Below, in pieces: positions 1 to 8,000 of a stretch of 23,894 nucleotides of DNA. A model generated the notes under the pieces. It was not told the origin of the DNA, did not search any database, and saw only the letters and a list, made by a program, of their open reading frames with translations. The stretch is from an uncultured Ruminococcus sp. (GTDB lineage: Bacteria; Bacillota; Clostridia; Oscillospirales; Ruminococcaceae). A program made the position numbers and the translations under genes. Every line of letters begins with the position of its first letter. Positions within the stretch are counted from its first letter, which is position 1. Location of the stretch: NCBI GenBank assembly GCA_937942105.1, contig CALDFS010000139.1, positions 1 to 23,894 of the forward strand, written 5' to 3'.

Positions 1-371
1 ATACCCCCGACCATGGCAAAATCCTGATAGTGACCGGCGCGGATTTGATGGACGGCACTCCGATTTTCGACATAAAGCCGTATGTCAAGTATTCCGATTC
101 CCACCCAGAGGCGGATTGCGGCTTTTCGGATGAATTCAAGGACTATGCCTTGCAGGTTGTCATCCCGGAGGATATCAAAAAAAGCATACCCTCGGAAAAG
201 CTTGAAACCATAAAGGATATTTTGAAAAACGACCCCCGCCCATCCTATCAGCACGACCCGGAGCGTGAATATTCCTTCGAGCACGGCGGGATATCCCTTA
301 GCTTTAAGGTAGTCGGTGAGGTCCTGACGGTCACAAAAGCGGAATCAGAGCGAAAGGAAGGGCAGAAATGA
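1..371 (+). CDS. trmO: tRNA (N6-threonylcarbamoyl-A37) N6-methyltransferase TrmO, 3' part
   Basis: This is the C-terminal part of a TrmO/TsaA (YaeB/VirR) family protein. The enzyme uses SAM to N6-methylate t6A37 in tRNAs reading ACY codons. The frame is open to the left edge (first complete codon at base 3), so the true start lies outside the window; the ATG at 45 and GTG at 30 are internal. The recognisable element is the segment GADLMDGTPIFDIKPY, followed by a short Y-x-D-S-H-P stretch, both typical of the second half of the TsaA beta-barrel. The remainder (roughly the last 75 residues) matches the small C-terminal domain in size. The stop overlaps the start of the next gene by 4 bases (ATGA), so the two are translationally coupled. 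The family call is firm; substrate is inferred from the family. Confidence 0.85.
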   Translation, partial: TPDHGKILIVTGADLMDGTPIFDIKPYVKYSDSHPEADCGFSDEFKDYALQVVIPEDIKKSIPSEKLETIKDILKNDPRPSYQHDPEREYSFEHGGISLSFKVVGEVLTVTKAESERKEGQK

Positions 372-877
372 AAAAGCTGTATCTTATAGGCGGGGCGATG
401 GGCGCGGGAAAGTCGGCTGTCGGCAGGGAGCTTAACAGGCTTGCGAATAAAAGCGTCTGGCTGGACGGCGATGACCTTTGGCGAATGAACCCCTTCACTG
501 TTAGTGATAGCACCAAACTAATGGTTATGGCGAATATCCACGCGGTGATAAATAACTTCCTTGCCTGCCCGGATATCGAGTGCGTTATCTTTACATGGGT
601 TATGCATGAGCAGGGGATTATTGACGATATACTGTCGGGGCTTGCGCTTGACGGCGTTGAGGTTAAAGCGGTTTCGCTTGTTCTGAGCGAGCAAGCTCTT
701 AAAAGCCGCCTTGAAAGGGATATCGCCGCAGGGGTGCGCGGGGAGGATATTGTTGAAAGAAGTCTGGGATATCTTAAAAAATATGTTGCGCTTGATACGG
801 AGAAGATTGATGTCAGCGGGATTTCGCCGGAGGAAGCGGCGGTAAAGATTATTAAGACTAATTCTCATCTGAAATAA
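368..877 (+). CDS. small P-loop kinase (AAA_33/shikimate kinase-like)
   Basis: 169-residue P-loop phosphotransferase of unknown substrate. A Walker A motif, GAMGAGKS, lies at residues 9-16 right after the first beta strand. It is followed by a conserved acidic patch (WLDGDDLW, about residues 31-38) in the place where small-molecule and nucleoside kinases bind the acceptor. A lid-like Arg-rich segment (KSRLERDIAAGVRG) lies near residue 115. Length and layout fit the AAA_33/AAA_18 group (shikimate kinase-like, chloramphenicol phosphotransferase-like); nothing visible fixes the substrate. Its ATG overlaps the trmO stop by 4 bases, so it is probably expressed from the same mRNA. The gene ends just before a hairpin shared with the converging gene on the other strand. 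Confidence 0.7.
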   Translation: MKKLYLIGGAMGAGKSAVGRELNRLANKSVWLDGDDLWRMNPFTVSDSTKLMVMANIHAVINNFLACPDIECVIFTWVMHEQGIIDDILSGLALDGVEVKAVSLVLSEQALKSRLERDIAAGVRGEDIVERSLGYLKKYVALDTEKIDVSGISPEEAAVKIIKTNSHLK

Positions 878-880
878 TTC

Positions 881-927
881 AAAAAAGCAGGCACAAAACC
901 GCAATACGATGGGTTTTGTGCCTGCTT
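881..927 (-). terminator. intrinsic terminator between converging genes
   Basis: Perfect 16-bp inverted repeat (885-900 with 912-927; arm AAGCAGGCACAAAACC) with an 11-base loop. Read on the minus strand the stem is followed by six T residues, so it is a canonical rho-independent terminator for the gene ending at 932. On the plus strand there is no T-run, but the same hairpin may still help end transcription from the trmO side. Confidence 0.85.
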
Positions 928-931
928 AATC

Positions 932-1672
932 CTACAATCTATCAAATTTAGGATGCTTCAGAAATTCCTCTGTTATCTTTTCGTTCTCCTTGATCATTTC
1001 CCTGAAAAAATCATAGTTTTTTTCTTCAAGATTCTTCAGCATTAACGCTTCTTTCGCCGCAATGTTAAACATAAGCAGATAACCCTTTCCGTCCCATTTA
1101 CAGGGATGTTCGGAAAGTCCATGAATATCGTTATATAGATGCGTTATTCTACTTTCAATACTATCACGAAGCATTTTTTCTGCTTCGTCATACTCCTCTA
1201 ACCTCAAATAAAGGTTTAAAATCTCGCGATAGTTGTAAATGTTGGTATAAAGCGGTTTCTTGTAAAAACTTAATAATGCTATGTCATCTGTTAAGCCATC
1301 AAAAAACGGTATAAGCCTTTCTTCAATTATCTCCTTTATTTCGTTCATGTGTGATATAATCTTTTTAGGTTCATGGTAATACTCCCACGAATTTACACCA
1401 ATCATATGGTATTTATTGTCTCTATTGAAATATTCCAATCCGTACCCACTTCCGGTATTTGTAAGTCCCAACGAAGTTGGCGAAACAAAGAAAGAAACCT
1501 CAAACCAGCCAACGCTGCAATTTTTCAATGCAAATGATTGAAGCATTCCGTTCTTCGCTCGATAGTAAGTATAGTTCTTAAACTTAAACCCATTTTCTTC
1601 TGCAATCGGTCCAACAATCTCTTTGAACTTCTTATCGACCAACTGCTTGCAAGCTGTAAATAGATTCGGCAT
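932..1672 (-). CDS. DUF4304-like hypothetical protein
   Basis: 246-residue soluble protein without signal peptide or membrane segment. Residues 1-125 look like a DUF4304-type domain: an N-terminal helix ending in a GPIAEENGFKFKN-type segment, then a YYRAKNG strand and alternating aromatic strands. The second half is helical and charged (EEYDEAEKMLRD, then a Glu/Lys-rich end). I cannot assign a function; proteins of this type are often small accessory genes. The start has a good AAAGGAG site 6-12 bases upstream. It lies 50 bases downstream of the aminotransferase on the same strand and could be co-transcribed. Its codon use is visibly more AT-rich than the neighbouring genes, which suggests recent acquisition. 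Confidence 0.6.
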   Translation of the reverse strand: MPNLFTACKQLVDKKFKEIVGPIAEENGFKFKNYTYYRAKNGMLQSFALKNCSVGWFEVSFFVSPTSLGLTNTGSGYGLEYFNRDNKYHMIGVNSWEYYHEPKKIISHMNEIKEIIEERLIPFFDGLTDDIALLSFYKKPLYTNIYNYREILNLYLRLEEYDEAEKMLRDSIESRITHLYNDIHGLSEHPCKWDGKGYLLMFNIAAKEALMLKNLEEKNYDFFREMIKENEKITEEFLKHPKFDRL

Positions 1673-1722
1673 ATTATATTCTCCTTTTATACTATCGTAT
1701 TATTACTCAACCTGAACCGCCG

Positions 1723-2913
1723 TTATTTCCGCATCTCCTCAATAACCTCAGCCAGCAGCTTAATTCCCCGCTCAATCTCCTCATCCGAGGGCATAGAGTA
1801 ATTCAGCCTGAACGAGCGTGTAGGCTCGGATTCATCCGGCAAAAACGCCGTTCCGGGGACTACGAAGACATTCTTTTCCGAGCACCGTTTGACAAACTCC
1901 GAAAGCTCATACCCATCCGGCAGACTGCACCAAAGGAATATTCCACCCTGTGGGCGGGTGAATTTTACGTCTGCGGGCATATATTCGTCCAGCGCTTTGA
2001 GCATTAGCGAGGATTTGTGGCGGTAGAGCGCGCGTATCTTTTCGATATGCGCTTCTAAGTCACATTCCTGCATGTATCTTGCGCAGACCATCTGGAAGAA
2101 GACGTTTGTGTGAACATCCTCCACCTGCTTTGCGACTACTATTTTAGAGACAAGCTCCTTGTTGGCGGTGAGCGTTCCAACTCTCATACCGGAGGAAAGG
2201 ATTTTAGAGAAGGAGCCGCAGTATACAACCCTGCCGTCAACATCGAAGCTCTTGTATGTGGGGACGTTTTCGCCCTCGAACCGCAGGTCGCCGTAAGGGT
2301 TGTCCTCGATTATAACTATGTCGTACTTCCGCGCCAGCTCGTAAACCGCATTTCTGTTCTCTAAGGTAGAGGTTATTCCGGCGGGATTCTGGAAGGATGG
2401 GATAACGTATAAAAGCTTTGCTCTGGGGCTGGCTTTGAGCGTTGCTTCAAGTGCTTCAAGGTCAATTCCGTCATCCTTAAGCGGTACGCCCTTAAGCTCT
2501 GCCCCGAGCGAGCGGAAGGCGTTCAGCGCGCCTATAAAGCTGGGATTCTCGCAGATTACAACATCACCCTCGTTGCACATAACCTTGCAGGTAAGCTCGA
2601 TTCCCTGCTGACCGCCGGTTACGATTATGGTATCGTCATCCTCGGTGCCGATGCTGTAAAGCTTTTTCAGCCTTTGCGACACAAGCTCGCGCAGCTTTGG
2701 GTATCCCTCGGTTATGCCGTATTGCAGGGCGGTTATAGGCTCTTGGGTCAGAATGTCCGCCGCTATTCTTTTGATTTCTTCCACCGGGAAGGATTCCGGG
2801 CTTGGGTTTCCCGCCGCGAAGCTTATGCAGCCCGGCTTGCCAAGGCTCTTGAATATCTCCCTTATGGCGGAGGGCTTCATATTTACGAATTTATCAGATA
2901 TTTTATAGTTCAT
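1723..2913 (-). CDS. PLP-dependent aminotransferase (fold type I, LysN/MocR-domain group)
   Basis: 396-residue stand-alone class I/II aminotransferase of the group that includes 2-aminoadipate aminotransferase LysN and the catalytic domain of MocR regulators. Visible motifs: SFAAGNPSPESFP near residues 31-43, YGITEGYPKLRE near 65, GGQQGIEL near 100, PSFQNPAG near 172-179 (Asn176), EDNPYGDLRF near 203-212 (Asp204 for the pyridine nitrogen, Tyr207), the cofactor lysine Lys237 in GSFSKIL, and the Arg-containing FRLNYS near 373. There is no N-terminal GntR domain, so it is an enzyme and not a regulator. Exact amino-acid substrate is not decidable from sequence; aromatic, 2-aminoadipate or branched-chain substrates are all used in the family. 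It has its own promoter upstream. Confidence 0.85.
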   Translation of the reverse strand: MNYKISDKFVNMKPSAIREIFKSLGKPGCISFAAGNPSPESFPVEEIKRIAADILTQEPITALQYGITEGYPKLRELVSQRLKKLYSIGTEDDDTIIVTGGQQGIELTCKVMCNEGDVVICENPSFIGALNAFRSLGAELKGVPLKDDGIDLEALEATLKASPRAKLLYVIPSFQNPAGITSTLENRNAVYELARKYDIVIIEDNPYGDLRFEGENVPTYKSFDVDGRVVYCGSFSKILSSGMRVGTLTANKELVSKIVVAKQVEDVHTNVFFQMVCARYMQECDLEAHIEKIRALYRHKSSLMLKALDEYMPADVKFTRPQGGIFLWCSLPDGYELSEFVKRCSEKNVFVVPGTAFLPDESEPTRSFRLNYSMPSDEEIERGIKLLAEVIEEMRK

Positions 2914-2951
2914 TGGTGACTGCTCCTTTATCGATTCATTGATTTAAACCA

Positions 2952-2980
2952 AGTATAGCACTATTTTATCTCTTTGTAAA
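2952..2980 (-). promoter_or_regulatory. sigma-A type promoter of the aminotransferase gene
   Basis: On the minus strand TTTACA (2975-2980) and TATACT (2952-2957) are separated by exactly 17 bases. A TAAAGGAG ribosome binding site (2923-2930) lies between this promoter and the ATG at 2913. Confidence 0.65.
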
Positions 2981-3041
2981 TCCCTTTTCGGTGCGACTGT
3001 GCGCTTAAATCTTATAAAATGATTAATTTTTCCGAGCTGTA

Positions 3042-3070
3042 TTGACACATATTTCATGCGGTGATATAAT
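3042..3070 (+). promoter_or_regulatory. consensus sigma-A promoter of the DUF975/aspartyl protease operon
   Basis: TTGACA (3042-3047), 17-base spacer, TATAAT (3065-3070): a perfect match to the housekeeping consensus, so strong basal transcription is expected. It points away from the aminotransferase promoter. Confidence 0.85.
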
Positions 3071-3077
3071 AATTTTA

Positions 3078-3128
3078 GTCGATACCGGTTTTCGGTGGGA
3101 ATGATATCCGCCGACGGATAATATCGAC
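3078..3128 (+). other. hairpin at the 5' end of the mRNA leader
   Basis: GTCGATA (3078-3084) pairs with TATCGAC (3122-3128). Inside it CCG (3085-3087) faces CGG, and TCGGTGGGA faces TCCGCCGA with one bulge and one G-U pair. The structure begins almost exactly at the predicted transcription start (about 3077) and ends before the AGGGGG ribosome binding site. It has no T-run, so it is not a terminator. A 5'-stabilising or regulatory hairpin is the simplest reading; I match it to no known riboswitch. Confidence 0.45.
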
Positions 3129-3155
3129 CAAAAATAAATATCAGGGGGAAATATC

Positions 3156-4151
3156 ATGAATAATACCATAAGCTCTAACTACAAAGCGGCAATGCAGATA
3201 TTCAAGGACAAGAAGTGGACGCTCTGCGGACTCATCATTCTTGAAGCCATTTTATCGCTGCTTGCGGAAATTTTCGGAGTTTTGCCGATAGTCAGCTTAC
3301 CGCTCTGCTTTGCAATTTCCGTCTCTTCGGCGGCAATCTGCCTTAAGGGCGTAAGAGGCGAAAGCGTTGATTCCAAAAACCTGTTCGACGGCTTCAAGAA
3401 TTTCAAGCACAACGTGGGCGGCATGGCTTGGATGTCGCTGTGGGTGTATATCTGGGTAATAGTTCCCATAATTGTTCTGTTCAATGTTGCAATGTCGGGT
3501 CTGAGTGACGAAATATCGGCTGAAATATCATTTGGAATGGGCATACGTTACAGTACCGGCTCTGGTTTCTCGGCTGGCGATATTGTTATGATATGCATTG
3601 CGGTTCTGGCTTTTCTTGTCGGATTTGTTATTATGATAATCAAGATGTTCACCTACTGCTTCACTCCTTACATATTGACGGATAAGCCCGAGATCCACAC
3701 GATGGACGCTATAAAGGAATCCAAGAAGCTCACCGCAGGCATAAGGGGAAAAATCTTCTGGGCGAATGTTATTCCTGCGCTGATACTTTTGCTTGTTGAT
3801 ATAGTTCTTGCCGTTTTTGCAAAAATTCCGTTTATCGGAGTGCTGTTCGACATAATCATGTCAATACTGAATATTGCGGCTACTGTGTTTATGAGCGTAT
3901 TCTTAAGCCTTACTCTTGCAAGCTTCTATAATAAGGCAACCGCTCCCGTGGCTGCTCCCGCAGCGGCGGTTATTGAGAATCCTGCACCTGCTGCACCCGC
4001 CGCACCTGAAGCTCCTGTTGCGTCTGCACCGGTAACTCCTGTTGCACCTGCACCTGCCGCTCCCGAAGCTCCTGCACCCGCTGCACCTGCCGCACCTGAA
4101 GCTCCTGCTCCTGTTGCGCCCGCTGCCGACGATACGCCCAAGGCAGAGTAA
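3156..4151 (+). CDS. DUF975-like integral membrane protein with Pro/Ala-rich tail
   Basis: 331-residue protein with about six hydrophobic segments (roughly residues 22-64 as two, 90-112, 141-165, 203-222, 225-255). Between the fourth and fifth, the stretch F-T-P-Y-I-L-T-D-K-P-E-I plus MDAIKESKKLTAG matches the conserved DUF975 core (Y-I-L-A-D-x-P-x-x-x-x-x-x-A-L-x-x-S). The family has no settled function. From about residue 262 to the end the protein turns into a low-complexity Ala-Pro-Glu repeat (units like APAAPEAP), which is not usual for the family and would form a flexible extended tail. A strong promoter and an AGGGGG site precede the ATG. The next gene starts 7 bases after the stop, so the two proteins probably act together. 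Confidence 0.7.
   Translation: MNNTISSNYKAAMQIFKDKKWTLCGLIILEAILSLLAEIFGVLPIVSLPLCFAISVSSAAICLKGVRGESVDSKNLFDGFKNFKHNVGGMAWMSLWVYIWVIVPIIVLFNVAMSGLSDEISAEISFGMGIRYSTGSGFSAGDIVMICIAVLAFLVGFVIMIIKMFTYCFTPYILTDKPEIHTMDAIKESKKLTAGIRGKIFWANVIPALILLLVDIVLAVFAKIPFIGVLFDIIMSILNIAATVFMSVFLSLTLASFYNKATAPVAAPAAAVIENPAPAAPAAPEAPVASAPVTPVAPAPAAPEAPAPAAPAAPEAPAPVAPAADDTPKAE
3937..4148 (+). repeat. imperfect Pro/Ala/Glu codon repeats
   Basis: Degenerate tandem repeats built from GCACCTGC-, GCTCCTG- and GCCGCACCTGAAGCT-like units encode the APAAPEAP tail of the DUF975-like protein. Repeat length is irregular. Long open frames on both strands here are a by-product of the biased triplets and are not genes. 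Confidence 0.75.
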
Positions 4152-4158
4152 TTGCACA

Positions 4159-4917
4159 ATGATAAGCCTTGACTGCAAAATCATAAATGGCATTATACTT
4201 ATTTCCGCACAGGCGGACGGTCAAAGCGGCTGTTTCGCCTTCGACACCGGAGCCATGCAGACTGCTGTAAACAAAACGCATTTTAATGATATTCATGGCG
4301 AAAGCGTGGATATCGCAAAGTTTTCGCAGGAGGTTGTTGAGGACTCCGCAAATAAGGGAACTCTTGGCTCGCTGAAATTTTCAGGCGTTGAAAAGCAAGA
4401 GCTTCCGGTTCTTATAATGGACCTTAGCTATGTTGAAAACGCCCTTAAAACCTTCGAACCGGATATACTGTTTTTGGGAACGCTGGGCATAGACGTTATC
4501 CGCGATTATACGGTGTTTATAGATTACGATGTTCCCGAGCTGATACTCGATTCCGAATGCGGGTTTGACAGCTTTACTGAGGTTTCCATGGTATTGGATA
4601 AGCTTCCGGTCATCAATCTTGAAATTGACGGCAGAAAATGCGATTTTGTGCTGGATACCGGCGCTAACACCTGTCTGCTCGGTAAAAGCTTTGAGGAAAG
4701 CACCGATATTAAGCCTTCTTCGGAACAGGCGGGCATTGTAAACGTTCCCGCCGTCCGTGTAGGGGACAGGGAGTATGAAAACATAACCGCCGTGATTTCC
4801 GATATAAGTGCGATTCGGGAAAAGGTTCTGGTCGAGGGCGTTATCGGATATCAGATTTTGGCGCACCAGCGCTGTATTCTTGATTTTAAAGGCAGCAGGC
4901 TTTTGCTTGAAAAGTAA
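4159..4917 (+). CDS. tandem (two-lobed) retropepsin-like aspartyl protease
   Basis: 252 residues, soluble, no signal peptide. Two copies of an aspartyl protease signature are visible: FAFDTGA (Asp29-Thr-Gly31) and FVLDTGA (Asp166-Thr-Gly168). About 80 and 60 residues after them come LGTLGIDVIRDYTVFIDY and EGVIGYQILAHQRCILDF, the glycine-rich 'G-x-D-x-L ... D-Y/F' end of a retropepsin fold. The protein therefore looks like two fused single-domain retropepsins (Asp_protease_2-like), arranged so that one chain supplies both catalytic aspartates, as in pepsins. I chose the ATG at 4159, 7 bases past the previous stop; the longer open frame starting at 4042 reads out of phase through the Pro/Ala tail and is not credible. 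The natural substrate is unknown; the upstream membrane protein is a candidate. Confidence 0.75.
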   Translation: MISLDCKIINGIILISAQADGQSGCFAFDTGAMQTAVNKTHFNDIHGESVDIAKFSQEVVEDSANKGTLGSLKFSGVEKQELPVLIMDLSYVENALKTFEPDILFLGTLGIDVIRDYTVFIDYDVPELILDSECGFDSFTEVSMVLDKLPVINLEIDGRKCDFVLDTGANTCLLGKSFEESTDIKPSSEQAGIVNVPAVRVGDREYENITAVISDISAIREKVLVEGVIGYQILAHQRCILDFKGSRLLLEK

Positions 4918-4935
4918 ATAAGTAAACAGGATTTT

Positions 4936-4968
4936 GCCGTCCGCAGTAAAATGCGGGCGGCTTTGTCT
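4936..4968 (+). terminator. intrinsic terminator after the protease gene
   Basis: GCCGTCCGCA (4936-4945) pairs with TGCGGGCGGC (4952-4961; one G-U pair) around a 6-base loop, followed by TTTGTCTT. It closes the DUF975/protease operon. Confidence 0.75.
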
Positions 4969-4989
4969 TATATATTTATAATAATGTCC

Positions 4990-5018
4990 TTGCAACAAAA
5001 GGGAAAATAAGCTATAAT
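4990..5018 (+). promoter_or_regulatory. promoter of the GH115 gene
   Basis: TTGCAA (4990-4995), 17-base spacer, TATAAT (5013-5018). A GAGGAG ribosome binding site (5039-5044) follows, 8 bases before the ATG at 5053. Confidence 0.75.
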
Positions 5019-5052
5019 TACTTTGAAAATATATCATTGAGGAGCATTATAT

Positions 5053-8000
5053 ATGAAGAAGCTTTTATCAGCGCTTTTAATCGTACTGATGACGGCTGCA
5101 ATGGCGCTTCCCGCCTTCGCGGCTGAATATGACGGCTTGGATTTACGCCTTGTTTCGGACAAGGAAAGCTACAGCTCGGAGGATGAAATAGTTCTGACCC
5201 TTTCCGCTCAGAACGACACGCGTTTAGATATTAAGGACATAACCCTTAGGCATATCGCGCCGGAGGGGTATGAAGCCCCGCAGGATTCTGAGATTTCGGG
5301 ATATTTAGCCTCTGGAAACCGTTTGAGCGTAAAGGCGGTATACGGCGGCAAAGGCTCGGGAGCGGGCGGAAATATCTTAATGATAATCGGCATAGCCGCG
5401 GCGGTTGTTATAGTCGCCGTGATTGCCATTATTATAGCAAAAGGCAAAAAAGGCAAAAATGCGGCGGCAATGGCGGTCTGCATGGCGTTGCTTGCTTCGG
5501 TGGTATCTTCAACCGGAATAGTAAACGCCGCAGAAAATACTCAAACGCAGGAGCTTAGCTGCAACGTAAGCGTCAACGGCAAAGACGTAGTATTCAAAGC
5601 GGAGGTAACATATATGAAGCCTTTGGACAATTCAGCCAAGGTAACCTTGGCAAACAGCGCAGGAGCGGCACCGGTATATATCAATGCTGAAAGCTCGGCT
5701 TACGACGGTTTATCCCTTATAGCCGAAGCATATGCAGACGATATTGAGGCGCTCTGCGGGGTAAGACCCGAAATTGCGCAGACCGAGCCGACCTCGGGAA
5801 CATACGTTATAGCGGGGGTTGTGGACGATGAATTGATTTCTTCCATGAACCTTGACTGGCAGATATCCCCCTCGAACGGCGACTTTAAGTCGGAGCAGTG
5901 GGAAAGATATGAAATCAAGGTGATTGAGGACGGCGCAAAGACAAAGATAGTCATAGCCGGAAGCGACAAGCGCGGCGCTATCTACGGTCTTTTCCACATC
6001 ACTCAGGATATATTCGGCGTAAGCCCATGGATATGGTGGGCGGACATCAAGCCGGAGCATAAGAATGAGCTTGTTTGCTCGGCGGCGGAGCTTGAAACCG
6101 TTTCAAAGCGCCCCTCGGTAAACTTCCGCGGATTCTTTATGAACGACGAGAACCCATGCCTGAACGGCTTTGCGGACAGTCACTTCGGCGGTCTGAACTA
6201 TATGTTCTATGACGAGATATTCAAGCTTATTTTACGCCTTAAAGGCAACTACATGTGGCCGGCAATGTGGTCGAACAACTTCTCTAACGACGGTATGGAG
6301 GGCGTAAAGGGCGAATTTGCCGAGCTTGAAAAGCAGTATCACTACAAGTTGGGCGGACTTATGTATGTAGACCAGCCCGGAAACGAGGGTGCGGCGAACA
6401 ACATCCCGAATACAAACATAAATGCTGAGCCGGATAAGGTTTTAGGTCCCGGCGAATACCCGATGACCCTTGCAAATGCAGTCTTAGCCGACAGATACGG
6501 AGTAGTAGTGGGAGCTTCACACCACGAGCCTATGGCAAGGAGCGGCGGCGAGTGGGGCGGTCTTCAGGGCTACTGGGGAAGCACAACCACCTATACAGAC
6601 CCGGAAATCAAGTCGGCTGATGGTCAGAAGGTTTGGAACTATCTTCTCAACCCCAACAACCTTGAATCCTTCTGGTCGGACGCTATTTACCGCAACGGCA
6701 GCTTCGACAATCTGTTCACCATTGGCATGAGGGGCGAAAACGACTCCGCGCTTATAGACGATACCGGAAGAACCCTTACCACCGAGGAAAATATCGATTT
6801 GCTGAAGGCTGTTCTGAGGACTCAGGATAAAATACTTAAAAATCACGGCTTAGGAGATACGCCCTCGCTGATAGCTGTATATAAAGAGGTTGAAAACTGC
6901 TGGTACGGCGGTTCAAGAAATGACCCCGATGCGGCAAAGGGCAAGGGCCTTAGGGACGACCCCGAGGTTACCGAGCTTTTGGGCGCTGACACCAACCGCA
7001 TAGTAATGCTCTGCGAGGATAACAACGGCTACCTTCGCACCATGCCCGAGCTTGACGAAAAGGATAAGTTCAACTGGGGACTTTACTATCACTTCGACTA
7101 CGTTGGAAGCCCCAAGACCTCGATGTGGATAAACACCATGCCGCTCCAGCGCACATGGGAAAACCTTACTACCGCCTACGAATACGGCGTTGACGATGCG
7201 TGGATCGTAAACGTCGGCGACCTGCGCCCCATGGAGCTTCCTTTGAGTTACTTCATGGATTTGGCATATAATTTTGAGAAGTATGGTACATCAAACCCCA
7301 ACAATGTTGATGAATACACTGAAAAGTGGGTTAAAGAGCAGTTTGCAGCCGAGCCTGCCATCACCGAAGAGGATGTTAAGACTATCACATCCCTGCTTTA
7401 CGACTACACATGGCTCAACGGCAACTGCAAGCCCGAAACCCTTAAGGAAAGCGGAGATACCTCCTACAGCATCCTGCACTACAACGACGCCGCTTCAAGG
7501 CTGGCGCTTATCGAGAGCATAATCGAGCGGGCGGACGGAATTTTAGACAAGCTTGACGAAAGCAGCCCGGCTTATACCCCTTATTATCAGCTGGTATATT
7601 ACCCTGCGGTTGCCTCGGCGAACGTTGTAAGAATTCAGATAATGTACGGAATCAACAACCTTTACGCTCAGAGAAGGTCAACCCTTGCGAATAAGTATTA
7701 TGACCTTGTAAATGAGTACCTAAAATACGACGAGGAGCTTACCGCTAAGTATATGACCCTTGGTGAGGAGCTGAACGGTCTTAACAAGTGGTACGGAATG
7801 ATAATAACCTCGCCCGACTACTGCAAGAAGTATAACGACCCCGTTTTAGGAAATGTGACTGCACAGGCGCACATGAACTATTCAAGCTGGAACGGTGCTT
7901 CCGCCATCAAGATTGAACCGCAGAAGGTTGAACCTGAGCAGGGCGCGCAGATGATAGTGGACATTCCAACAGAGAAGCGCGCTTACAAGGCGGGAACCGC

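Noticed and set aside
4042..4158. Upstream extension of the protease ORF
   Set aside because: It reads the Ala-Pro repeat of the preceding gene in another frame and gives a Leu/His/Pro string with no ribosome binding site.
3903..4296. Three minus-strand ORFs over the Ala-Pro tail
   Set aside because: They give Arg/Gly/Ser, Ala/Gly and Gln/Val/Arg repeats, the mirror of the biased repeat on the coding strand; no ribosome binding site.
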